Positions 1-11,100 of a stretch of 64,000 bases of DNA are shown one piece after another; the stretch's first letter is position 1, and each line of letters opens with the position of its first letter. The position numbers were made by a program, and so were the translations under genes. This DNA comes from Simmondsia chinensis (Eukaryota; Streptophyta; Magnoliopsida; Caryophyllales; Simmondsiaceae). The stretch is taken from the NCBI GenBank assembly GCA_018398585.1, contig JAGTTD010000011.1, positions 5,765,001 through 5,829,000 on the forward strand. The letters are read 5' to 3'. A model generated the notes under the pieces. It saw nothing but the letters and a program-made list of their open reading frames with translations, had not been told where the DNA came from and did not search any database.

Positions 1-23
1 TTGACCATAGGGCCCTTAACTAG

Positions 24-374
24 ATGACTGCTAAGGACAAGTTTCCAATTCTGATTTTTGAAGAACTAGTTGACGAACTTGGCGGCACTACTCTTTTTTC
101 CAAGCTAGATCTCAGGTCTGGCTATTGGCAGATCCGCATGGTGAGAGAGGATATACCAAAGACAGCTTTTAGAACACACACTGATCATTACGAGTTTACT
201 ATGATGCCCTTCGAGTTGTCCAACGCCCCATTCACTTTTCAAAGCTTAATGAATGACATACTCAGGCCTTATCTCCAACAATTTTTCTTTGTGTTTTTAG
301 ATGACATTCTCGTCTTTAGCTGCACATGGACTGATCATATTTCTCATCCCAAAATTGTTCTGAGTGTTCTATGA
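24..374 (+). pseudogene. Gypsy reverse transcriptase fragment
   Basis: The translation holds LDLRSGYWQIRM (RT block with a catalytic Asp) and FLDDILVFS (the xxDD catalytic box), plus the usual FELSNAPFTFQ stretch between them. It is a fragment of about 116 codons. The frame stops at 372-374, and the following RT thumb continues in other frames to about 600. It is part of the decayed element beginning left of the window. Confidence 0.85.
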
Positions 375-631
375 GCCAACCACCTTACCGCCAACCGTGC
401 CAAGTGCACTTTTGGTGCTTATCGTAGTGAATATTTGGGGCACTACGTCTTGGGTGAAGGGGTATCTGCAAATCCATAGAAGATTGAGCCAGTCTTCAGC
501 GGGCCGCGCCCCCAGACTTTAAAGCAACATCGCGGGTTTTTGGGTCTCTCTGGATATTACCGCAGGTTCATAGGCTCGTATGGTGCCGTTGCCCGCCCAC
601 TAACGGATCTCCTTCGAAAGGACAACTTTGT

Positions 632-952
632 GTGGAAGCCAAAGATGCCTTTAACCGCTTAAAACACACCTTAACAACGGCGCCCGTTCTCGCACTCCTT
701 GACTTCTCGAATTCCTTTATCATAGAAACTGTTGCCTCCAACACTGGTATTGGCGCCATACTAATGCAAGAGGGCCATCTGTTGGCATATATTAGTTGTA
801 CTCTGGTGCCACGCCATCAAGGCATGTCAATTTATGAATGGGGACTATTAGCAGTGGTCTCTGGTGTGGAAAAATGGGAGCAATATGTCACAGGTCGCCA
901 TTTCATCATCCACATGGATCAACAAAGTTTGAAGTTTCTCCTTGAGCAATAG
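632..952 (+). pseudogene. Gypsy RNase H fragment
   Basis: About 106 codons resemble the retroviral-type RNase H that follows RT in gypsy pol. A strand ending in IIETVASNTGIGAILMQ sits where the catalytic D-x-S-x-x-G-x-G motif is expected, but the first Asp is replaced (ETVAS). It is followed by GHLLAYIS and a QQSLKFLLEQ helix. The frame ends in TAG after LLEQ. It sits about 30 codons downstream of the RT thumb as expected, and is inactive. Confidence 0.8.
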
Positions 953-1127
953 TTGAGGTCTTCTCTACAACACTTGTGGCTTTCTCACCTAATAGGCCTC
1001 AGCTATGACATTGATTAAGAAAAAAGAACCGAGAATAGGGTTGTAGATGCTCTCTTTCGCCTTTTTGGCATAGAGGTCCTATGTATGGTGCTATTGGCTA
1101 TATCCTCGGATTTCAAGGCAAGGCTAA

Positions 1128-2159
1128 TTGACTCTTGGTCCCAGGATCCAGTCCTTTCACGCATTATTGCTGACAAGCAGGCAAAACCCCTCTGCCACCC
1201 ACGTTACTCTTGGCATCAAGGACACTTATGCTACAACGGATGATTGGCTGTTGGCAATGTCGTCAACCTTTGCCAAGACATTCTCCTTTGGCTTCACAAT
1301 TCCGCCTAAGGAGGGCACTTGGGGTTGACGCCACTTGCCTCCACACTCGGGCCTTTTCCATTGGAAGGGACTCCGCCAAGACATTGCTGAATATATCTAA
1401 CAGTGCACCCTCAGGTTGGGGGCACTGAGAAATAGCCTCTCTTTAGGTTAACATCCTGAAGGGGGAAGGTTGCGTACATCCGCTCCCCCTAGACCCTGCG
1501 TAGGTGGGAGCTTTGAAGGCACTGGGTATGTTCCTTATCTGGCAGTGCATTATTTGTCAAAGGAACAAGTATGAAAAAATGGCGTTGGCTGCCCTCCTTC
1601 AACTGCTTCCGGTTCCCATGCCATTTGGAACAACATATCCCTTGACTTCATCGAGGGCTTACCGCCATCTGAAGGACACTTGGTTATACTTGTTGTGGTG
1701 GATCATCTTACCAAGTATGGTCATTTCATGTCCCTCGCCCACACATAATCGACAGTCACTGTAGCTAACATCTTCTTGAATTAGATTTATCACCTCCATG
1801 GCCTTCCCGAAACAATCAGTGAGAAGGACCCGGTGTTCACAAGTATTTTCTGGTGGGAACTTTTCTCTCGATTGGGCACCTAAATCAATCTCTTCTCATC
1901 CTATCATCCGCAAATGGATGGGCAGACAAAGGTTTTAAACCGCTACCTGGAGACCTACTTACGATGCGTTATCAGTGAGCAACCCCGCCTTTGGACACGA
2001 TGGCTTCCGTTAGCGGAATGGTGGTACAACACCAGTTTTCGGTCCTCCACCCAAACCACTCCCTTTGAACTGTTGTATGGCCAACCACCATCGGTGTATC
2101 TTCCATACCTCCTGGGCGAATCCTCAGTTGAAGTGGTTGATCGTAGCCTGACAACTTGA
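1128..2159 (+). pseudogene. Gypsy integrase fragments
   Basis: Pieces of integrase in several frames: a CQRNKYEK zinc-finger tail at about 1555-1580, and a C-terminal core at 1914-2159 with DGQTKVLNRYLETYLRCV and PLAEWWYNTSFRSSTQTTPF, typical of the end of the gypsy integrase core. The reading frame is broken by stops and by a 128-bp retroposon insertion at 1408-1535. No intact catalytic triad can be assembled. Confidence 0.75.
1408..1535 (+). repeat. RTE-LINE/SINE 3'-tail copy nested in gypsy integrase
   Basis: Contains the shared tail module (AGGTTGGGGGC, then ATAGCCTCTC, GCGTACATCC, AGACCCTGCG, AGGCACTGGG). Flanking 14-bp direct repeats at 1394-1407 and 1536-1549 match at 12 of 14 positions and look like the target site duplication. 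Because it sits inside the gypsy integrase sequence, it inserted after that element. Confidence 0.75.
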
Positions 2160-2368
2160 GAAGAAACTCTCAGTCGTCTATTTCATCATCTCTTTCGTGC
2201 CCAAACCAGATGAAACAGCTGGCAAATCACCAATGCACAGAAAGAGAGTTCTAGGTAGGCGATTATGTTTGGCTTAAATTGCAAGCATACCACCAACAGA
2301 GTGTGGAGGCCAGGCGATTCCACAAGCTTGCACCTTGATATTATGGCCCATACCGCATCGTTAACAAA

Positions 2369-2743
2369 ATGGGCTCAGTCACCTATCGGCTTGATCTTCC
2401 CCCTCAGTCCGCCATACATCATACGGTTCATGTCTCCCTGCTGAAACGATGCATTTTAGTCCCTGCCATGAGTACTCCACTTCTAGATACATGGCCTCCC
2501 CCTGCCTCCTCTCTCCAACTGGTCACCATTCTGGACCATAAAATGGCCAAACATCGTCACGTTGCCGCAACACAAGTGCTAGTTCAGTGGGAAGGACAGT
2601 CTACTGTTGACGCCACCTTGGAGTTCCTCCATGACTTTCAGCTCTACTTCCCACACTTTAGTCCTTGGGGACGAAGATCCTCTCAAGGGGCCGGCATTGA
2701 TACACCACAAGCTGATTCCATACCGCCGAACCTCCCAGCATAG
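2369..2743 (+). pseudogene. Gypsy integrase C-terminus with chromodomain-like tail
   Basis: About 124 codons. The start (GSVTYRLDLPPQSAIHHTVH) matches the region after the integrase core in plant gypsy elements. VLVQWEGQSTVDATLEF is a chromodomain-like block (W-x-G ... T/W-E). Chromodomains at this position define chromoviruses. The frame ends in TAG before the LTR-like region. Confidence 0.75.
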
Positions 2744-2845
2744 CAACCGCCATCTTCTATCCCGCCAACAGTTCCGCCAAGTCTGCTCGATGAGGCGCCA
2801 AACCTCTGATTTAGGTAGCTGCTGCTACGATTCCTGTGCTCTCCC

Positions 2846-3021
2846 ATACCACGTCATCACCCAGATATTTGTAGATATTTCCTTAGATATTTTGCTTATA
2901 TATAGATAAGGATGATTAGGCATGCTATGATGATAATGTGTCTTCTTCTTCTCTCTCCCAAAACCCTAGTCTATTTCTCTCGCTCCCTTACTCTCTTGGA
3001 AGCTCCATTATTGAGATACAA

Positions 3022-3069
<48 letters not shown>

Positions 3070-3640
3070 TTAGTTGCTTGAGATTACCATTGGTTTGTAT
3101 TAGAATCACAACAAATATGGATATATATTGATAGTATAAGCTCCAATAATGGAGGTTATAAGGAAGAAAGGGGAGAAGACATACAGAGAAATAGGGGGAC
3201 AGACAGAGAAAACACACACAATATCATTTAACATATCTATCCCTAATTCCCTATTAATAGAGAAAACCCCTAAAATATCTACAAATATCTAAGGGTGAGG
3301 TGGCAAGGGTGGAAGGCTCTGGAAGAAGGTAGAAGCTGTGGTAGGCGTGTCTGGTGAGAGAAGGGGAGGAACTGCTGAACAAGTGCTGGCGGCAACTGCA
3401 GGCATGCTGAGGTGACGCCATGTATGGAAGCTTAGCGTCATGGATGGCGAGATGCGTGATGGTGGTAGCGGAGGAGAAGAGACTGGCAGGAGTAGAGATG
3501 TGGTATGCGGTTGGCAATTGGGTGGTTATATGCATGTTAGCGACAGATTGGGGAGGAGCGAATGGTAGTAGAGATGGTGGCAGTAGCTGGGACTGGGCTC
3601 TTAGTGGCTGGGCGATACACATGGTGTATCAGCATGATCA
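2846..3640. repeat. Head-to-head LTR-like tails around a (TA)n core
   Basis: The stretch 2846-3020 (with GATATTTGTAGATATTT and CTCCATTATT) has a diverged reverse-complement counterpart at about 3130-3310. Beyond it, 3254-3622 on the minus strand ends in DICRYF, as the plus strand does near 2865-2885. This looks like the 3' ends of two related gypsy copies facing each other. Long minus-strand reading in 3254-3622 is therefore probably transposon tail, not a host gene. Confidence 0.5.
3028..3064. repeat. (AT)n microsatellite
   Basis: An uninterrupted AT dinucleotide run of about 18 units at the centre of the inverted LTR-like arrangement. Confidence 0.95.
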
Positions 3641-3659
3641 ATTTTATCTTTTTCTTCAA

Positions 3660-4344
3660 TTTATTTCCTAGCATCGAGTACTCGTGTGCTACTTTTATAT
3701 CCCAAGTATTAACTAAGCACTACTTCTTTACAATCCAATGTTATTCGTTTGTCCACATGTTGGTTAAAATAAGATAATTTAATTTTTTTAGAATTGGATT
3801 ATAAGCTCATAATTTGTTAAATATTCTCACATTTGTTGATATTTTACAAACCTTTAAGGTGATTGACCATGTAGCATGAAAGAAGCATTTATTATTTTTT
3901 TCAGTTATTGGTTAACTGGCATAACCGAAACGAATTACCAATTTATCGAAAAGTGGTTAACCAGTCTTTACATTTACAATAACAATTATAGATTTTTGAC
4001 TATTTTGGTTATGGTTAACCAAACTAAAATACTTTTCAATACAGTTAACCAAACCATGAATACAGCTAAGCAATGTTCTAACATTGCAGTTTATTCATGG
4101 GATGTGGGGAATATGAAGAGAAAAGTAGGTTTATCAACAAATAATAGCAAGTTTACACTTTGGACTATTTTTTAAATATATGTAACTTTTAGTCTAAAAA
4201 GTATAAAGCTTATAGACGAAAGGATTAATATACCAAATCTTATGGTACTAGTATAAAATTTATTCTAATTATATAATTATATTTTTTTTACTACACTCAT
4301 TAGTTTGTGCTTAAAAAATATTAATTAATTTAGTATCTATCACC
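3660..4344. other. Intergenic, no gene recognised
   Basis: AT-rich sequence. A short plus-strand frame at 3876-4175 has low-complexity composition and no recognisable motif. Several GGTTAACC-like words recur at 3905-4050 but no clear element ends were found. Confidence 0.5.
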
Positions 4345-4951
4345 AATGTTGTTAAGATCGTGATTCTACTTAGAATCCTGAGGGGCTTTTAGAATATAAA
4401 TTATAGAATTAAATCAAAAATCGTAAGATTCTACAAATATATTTTATAATTATTTTTTGTATTGATATCGGTTATATAATTCAAAAAATTATTAATAAGA
4501 CCTTTATTTATATTAGTATGTATAAGAATTATAATCAGATATGATAAAGATATGATCATATAACATAAATGTGTCATTTTATGCTACAACAATAATGAGA
4601 GCTTTTAAAATAGATACTACTGATCGGACTTTATATGAAGGTTAAATTATAAAACTAAACTTAATTTAGGTTTCTTAAAAGTATATAACACATAATTAAT
4701 TTTCTTTTATTTCAAACCAACAAAGTATGTTCGTTTATAATATATGCTTAATTTGTTTACATTTTAACTTTTTCTTTATATACATTGATGTAATAGAGGT
4801 CGGATTGGTAGAATCGTAAAATCGTATTACAATTCTATCCATTAATTTCATATAATGTCAATGAATCGCAAGATTCTATAAAATTAAAATCATACTTAAG
4901 ACTCAGATCGATCGGTAATTATGAAATCGTAGAATCTTAATATTTAGTTAC
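4345..4951. repeat. AT-rich MULE/MITE-like element with ATCG-rich ends
   Basis: The left end (TGTTGTTAAGATCGTGATTC) resembles the terminus of the element at 20879-22076, and the interior repeats AATCGTA/GATTCTA words. The right end (GTAGAATCTTAATATTTAG) is a degraded inverse of the left end. No clear target duplication is seen. It lies about 190 bp upstream of the PWP2 start codon, so it borders that promoter. Confidence 0.5.
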
Positions 4952-5075
4952 TTTCTTTTTTACTATAAAATTACAAAAGACAAATTTTTAATCTGAAAAT
5001 GAACTTTTTAAAGAAAAAGGCAGAATTTACCGGCTAAAGCTGGTTGAGTTTCCTTGCTATCGGCCCCCTTCCTCG

Positions 5076-5098
5076 TTAGGGTTTAAGACAAACCCTAA
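5076..5098. promoter_or_regulatory. Inverted telo-box pair at PWP2 5' end
   Basis: TTAGGGTTT (5076-5084) and AAACCCTAA (5090-5098) are perfect inverted copies separated by five bases (AAGAC), 40-62 bases upstream of the PWP2 start codon. Telo-boxes are established promoter elements of plant ribosome-biogenesis and ribosomal protein genes, usually near the transcription start. The presence of both orientations as a hairpin-capable pair is seen directly. Its function here is inferred. Confidence 0.7.
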
Positions 5099-5137
5099 TT
5101 CTTCATAACCCCCACTCCAAATCCACCGTCTCCAACC

Positions 5138-8100
5138 ATGAATTTCCGCTTCCAAAACCTTCTCGGAGCATCCTACAGAGGAGGAAACGTCGTCGTATCC
5201 AACAACAACCTCCTTATCTCACCCGTCGGTAACCGTATCTCCGTCACCGACCTCGTCAAGTCGGAGACTATCACTTTGCCATGTCAGTCGTCTTCCAATA
5301 TCACCCACATTGCCGCCTCTCCTGATGGCGTTTTCCTTCTAGTAATTGACGAGAAGCACCGAACGCAGCTTATCAACCTCCGGCGCCGCGTCGTCCTCCA
5401 CCGTATCACCTTCAAAGGGGCAGTCTCCGCCGTGCAGTTCAGTCCCGATGGTGGATTCATCGCTGTGGGCGTCGGAAAATTGGTTCAAATTTGGCGCGTG
5501 CCCGGGTTTAAGAAGGAGTTTTTCGGGTTTGAGTTGGTTAGAACGTTTGCGGATTGTGATGATAGGGTTACTTGCTTGAATTGGAGTCCGGGTTGTGATT
5601 ACTTGATTGTTGGGTCTAAGGATTTGACCGTTAGGTTGTTTTGTTTGAAGAAATTGGAAGGGTTTAATAAACCCTTTTTGTTTTTGGGTCATAGGGATGT
5701 GATTGTAGGTGCATTCTTTGGGCTTGATAAGAAAAAGGGTAGGGTTTCGAGGGTTTATACCATTTCACGAGATGGAGCAGTTTTTAGTTGGGGTTGTCCT
5801 GATTTTGGTGATAAGGTTGGTGAATTCGGAAGGGAAGGAGATGGGGTTCCGGAACCGCCTTCACCAGGGACACCGGAGAAGATGGAGGAGGGTACGGTTA
5901 GTAATAATGATAATGTGAAGAAAAGGAAGGATTTTGACGGGAAAAAGATGAATTTTGATGAGGAGAGTGAGTGTTTCTTGCATAGAGTTAAGTGGGAGCT
6001 CGTGAAAAAGGATTATTTTATGCAAGCGCCAGCGAAGGTAACGGCATGCGATTATCACCGTGGGCTTGATCTTGTGACGGTTGGCTACTCGAATGGTGCA
6101 TTTGGCTTGTATCAAATGCCTGAGTTCGTTTGCCTTCATTTGTTGTCTATATCAAGAGAGAAGATCACGACTGTAGTGTTTAATGATCTGGGAAATTGGT
6201 TGACGTTTGGGTCTGCTAAGTTGGGGCAGTTGCTTGTGTGGGAATGGAAGTCAGAGAGTTATATTTTGAAACAACAGGGCCATTACTTTGATGTAAATTG
6301 TGTTGCATATTCTCCTGACTCGCAGCTCCTTGCTACTGGCGCTGATGATAATAAAATAAAGGTGAGGAGAAGTAAAAAGAAAGCATAATAATGTGATACA
6401 ATCCATGGTGTCTCCTACAAACATAGAAATTTGTTGATTGTTGTCCTGACTGGAAGAAACATCGAGTTTTCTCTGTCAATTTCTTGCGTCATCCTAATAG
6501 AAATGTGTTGCCTTGTGTTTTCCTTCAGGTGTGGAATATCGCATCTGGGTTCTGTTTTGTGACATTTCCTGAGCATACTAACGCTGTCACTGCCCTTCAT
6601 TTTATGGCTAACAATCACTGTATCTTAAGTGCATCTTTGGATGGGACTGTTCGTGCTTGGGATCTTTTTAGATATCGAAATTTTAGGACATTCACTACCC
6701 CATCATCTCGGCAGTTTGTTTCCCTGACAGCAGATCAGAGTGGTGAAGTGATATGTGCTGGAACCATGGATTCCTTTGAGGTACATATTTCTTTAAATAA
6801 TGTTCAGGTTCATTCGAAAACAGCCTCTCTACGGGACGGGACAATACCTTGTAGGGATAAGGTTGTATACATTTATCTCCCCTAGACCTGTGCCTTTGCG
6901 GGAGCCTCTGAGGCACTAGGTTGTTGGGGTGGTGTTGTAATGTTCTGGTTCATTATGATCGTTATTTTAATAATATGCTCAATTTGTGTTGTGCATAGAT
7001 TTTTGTTTGGTCAATGAAGACCGGGCGTTTGCTGGATATTCTCAGTGGTCATGAAGGCCCTGTGCATGGGCTAATGTTTTCGCCAACGAATGTGAGTACG
7101 TTTTGTATCCGTTTTCTGCATTGGTTACTGATCATTTTTGTTCTTTCATGTATGCTCGCACTTCTTCCAGTGATATATTTAACTGAATGCACATTCCGAA
7201 GATGATTTCCTTTTATAAAGACAAGGATACACTGTTTGATGCAAGAAATGGGCCTTTGGCTTTTTTTGTCCCTCTGGTAACAAGCGAACTTAGTACATCT
7301 GTAGTAGAGATGGCAATTCGATTTGACTACAACGGAGGTTCGGGCTGTGCTGGAGTAAAAAATCCAGTCTGACTTAACTAAAATCTTTCCTAACAAAAGA
7401 TAAATCTGATCTGACCCAGCCGACTCATGTTCGACCCGGATCTTATTTAGCATTCAACTATGAAATTTTTAAGCCAACTTGTCTGGAAATTAGCAATAAC
7501 AAATTAAGCTTTCCCAATGTCCATGTTATTTTCAATTTTCCATTTGTTGCTTATTTATGTTGAAAGTCATCTAAATTGCAATTTTTTGTTTTGGAGTTTA
7601 TTTCGTATTGTTTGTCTAAAATTAGCTAGCATGTGATGAGTTCAAAACACTATAAAAATGCGCCAAAATAGGGGAAAACAAGGTTGTCAGGTCGGTGGGT
7701 AACCTGATGGGTTAGATTAGGGTTTGGTTAGTGTGGACCTCCAAAACGATACTGGTCAGATTCTAAGTTGGATTTTTTACCGGTTACATAATCCCACCCA
7801 TAGCCCTCCCTAGTCACAAATTTTTTTTTTTTTTTGTCTGCACTTATATGGCTGATGGATTATTTGTCCATGTAGGCAATATTAGCTTCGTCCTCGTGGG
7901 ATAAAACCGTGCGACTGTGGGACGTCTTTGAAGGAAAAGGTGCTGTTGAGACATTTACCCATGTCCATGATGTCCTTACTATTGTTTATCGTCCAGATGG
8001 AAAGCAAATAGCTTGCAGCACGTTGGATGGTCAGATTAATTTCTGGGACCCGCTTAATGGTGAATTGATGCACACAATTGAGGGTCGTAGAGACATTGCA

Positions 8101-11100
8101 GGCGGGCGGCTAATGACTGACCGTAGAACGGCAGCTAACTCGACTTCAGGCAAGTGCTTCACCACGCTGTGCTATTCTGCTGAGGGGAGTTACATACTAG
8201 CTGGTGGAAATAGCAAGTATATCTGCATGTATGATGTTGCCGAGCAGGTTAGCTTGTTCTTACTTTTCTCTATGCATATCACCCTCAAAACACGATGTGA
8301 AAAGCTCGAGATTGTGATATGTGTAAATATCTGTTAGATTCTTCTTCTGTATGATCTATATTCTGCGTTTGTTCTTTTCTTTTGATTTGTTTGGTGAATT
8401 ATTCTTTAGTTACATTTGACTGTTTTTATTGTCTTAATTCATTTCAGCATTAAGCTTGTTGCTGAAAATTATATATCTCTGGTGGTGTTTGGTTAAGGCG
8501 TGTAAGAGAGAAAAGTTTTGTACTGCATAGCTAAACTGCGGTGTTTTCTAGTGTCAGTAGATATTAAGTATGATAGGTATGGGAAAAATGTAGGTGGCTG
8601 TTTGATAGCACCAAAAAAATAAAAAATAAAAAATTTCCTTTTCCATTTTCCATTTGAAAAATATGTTTAAGAGTGAAAATTTGTTACAATTTTCCAATAT
8701 AGAAAACTAAAAAATGCGTACAAATAACCTCAATTTTCCAATTTTCTAAAAATTGAGAACAATACATAAGTAATATCCTTAAATCTGAAAATTGAATAAT
8801 ATGACTCGATCCAGGTTCAAACAATTATGTCAGTAGTTTGAATACAAGTATTACTTTGATATACAATTCTAAAGTGTATACCAACTACTTATACTACTTA
8901 ACCAAATACAAAGAAAAAGAGTGATTCATTATTGTATAATATATACTAACTTTTACATTTTTTGGACATACTCACTTTTATGCCGTCTTGTTCAATGACA
9001 ATATCGTTCTCATTACTGACCGCTGCACCTTCTTTACCATGCGAAGTAAATAATGTATTTGCTTTGTCCGTTATTCATGATATTGGAATTATCTCCTGTC
9101 ACCTTAGTGGATGGTTCGATATAAAGTGTAAACGAGATCTCCCAAGCGAGCTTCACTCTGAAAATGTGGAACTTAGAGTTAAGTACGCAAAAAAAGCATG
9201 CTCTATTACGTTTCGTAAAATTGAGTGTGAACTCACTTGGTCCTCTTATGTGTCTTTGGCCTTGAAGGGTAGGTTGTGGATCATAGAAAATTGATGGTAA
9301 AGGCGGGAGAATGTGAGAGAAAGAGAGAGAGTGGAGTGAGGAAAAAGAGAGAGAGAAGAAAGCTGAGAGAACATGAAGAAACTTATGAGGAACACAAAGG
9401 TAGAAAATTTTGGAGAACAGTTTAAAACTATTTTCCAAATTATCCAAAGAGTAAGGAAACCTTTGGAGTAAGGAAACCTGAAAAATGTTTTCCAACTGTT
9501 TTCTTGAAAATTGGGTTTCTAAATAGCTTTTCGTGTTTTTCAGAAAAATTTTCCCAAAAAACTGGAAAATTTCCTATTATCAAACAGTCCTAGGATTCTC
9601 TCTCTCTCTCTACTTGCATGTGATTGTTTGTGTTTTTCTGAAGCGTATTTTTCTTTCCTTATTTTTCAAAAATTTTTTCTAGGCTCAGAGTGTGGTGTAA
9701 GGAGGCGTTTGCAGTTCATAATCATGTGTCTGTGTCACGAATGTTACGTAATAATTAGAACATAATCAAATCATACAAAGAAAATAACTTCTCAGCATCA
9801 AGGGAACGTAATTTGATTTTAGATATTTTGTGTCCAAAAGTTTGAATATCATTACCTGTAATACCCTTTCATAGTGTTGACATGCAAATGATATCTATAA
9901 ATATTGATAAATAAAGTATATGTGTTTCCTGAGTTATGGTACGTAGCAACCAACCCCCATGGCATCTAGCCCAAAGTTTGTTACATAATGGGCATTACAT
10001 TACTCAACGGCGTTTTTGATTCCATTGTTCAAATATAGTTTTGTGCTTCATTTGGATCAACAGAAGACATTTTACTTATGAAAAATTTATCATCATAAAA
10101 TATTTTCAATTAGAAGTATTTTTTCTTAAAAGCTTTTGTCTTTCTATTTCATTCTATAAATTTGTATAAGGTTTCTTGGACACAGTCTCTTTTTGGGGTA
10201 TTGCACCTTAAAGGGGTAAGGCTGCGTACATCTCACCATCCCATGACCCTACATATGCAGGAGCCCTCGAGGCACTGTGTTTGTTGTTGTTGTGAAATTT
10301 GTATGAGGTTCACACTTAACCAAGTTGACATTGAATTAAAGTATATGACGTGAGGCTAAGACGGAAAATGTTTGTCCTTGTTACAGAAAATGTTCTCCCT
10401 TCCCCCTCCCCGACCCCCTAAAAAAAAAGAAAAAACAAAAAAATGCTAGAAAATATTCTCTATATTAGTGGTTTTTTCTATAAACTTATACAAAAATACA
10501 ATAAAATTGAGATGAAAAAGGATTTCCATCAAAAACAAATAGACCCTTGATGTTTCTCTTTTGTTCTAGTCTCAAGCTTTGAAGTTGATTATCTGGCATG
10601 ACACAGGTATTGCTCCGAAGATTCCAAATAACACACAACCTGTCACTTGATGGGGTCCTCGATTTTCTGAACTCCAAGAATATGACAGAAGCTGGTCCTC
10701 TGGATTTAATTAGCGATGATGACAGTGACACTGAAGAAGGTATCGACAAGCAAACGCGGGGTAGTTTAGGTTACAATTTACCTGGATCGATGCTCAACCG
10801 TGGAAGGCCCATCATTCGAACAAAGTGTCTGAGACTCGCGCCCACTGGCAGGAGTTTTGCTGCTGCTACTACTGAGGGAGTTCTTGTTTATTCAGTGGAT
10901 GATTCCTTTATATTTGATCCAACCGATCTTGATATCGATGTTACACCACAGGTACTTGTAAATTTCGTGAATTTTGGCCCTTTTGTTTTTGGTAGATATT
11001 GACTATGAGTCAACCAATAAGCCATTTGTCTTATTTGCTGAGATGATACTGGGTAAAATCTTGTCTGAATAAATAAGTTGATTTAGAAGAAGATTAGGGA

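Larger units (their letters stand above)
1..2750 (+). mobile_element. Decayed Ty3/gypsy (chromovirus-type) retrotransposon, 5' end outside window
   Basis: Ordered remnants of a gypsy pol polyprotein read left to right: reverse transcriptase (24-374), RNase H (632-952), integrase (about 1128-2159) and a chromodomain-like tail (2369-2743). The order RT-RH-IN-chromodomain is that of Ty3/gypsy chromoviruses. Stops and frame changes separate the blocks, so no protein can be made. The 5' part (gag, protease, 5' LTR) lies left of the window. A LINE/SINE tail copy is nested in the integrase region at 1408-1535. The 3' LTR boundary is not clear; LTR-like sequence follows at about 2850-3020. Confidence 0.85.

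Noticed and set aside
3254..3622. Open frame of 122 codons on the minus strand that looks like a small gene
   Set aside because: Its end matches the gypsy tail before the LTR-like sequence in inverted orientation; composition is low complexity and no start context or splice signals support a host gene.
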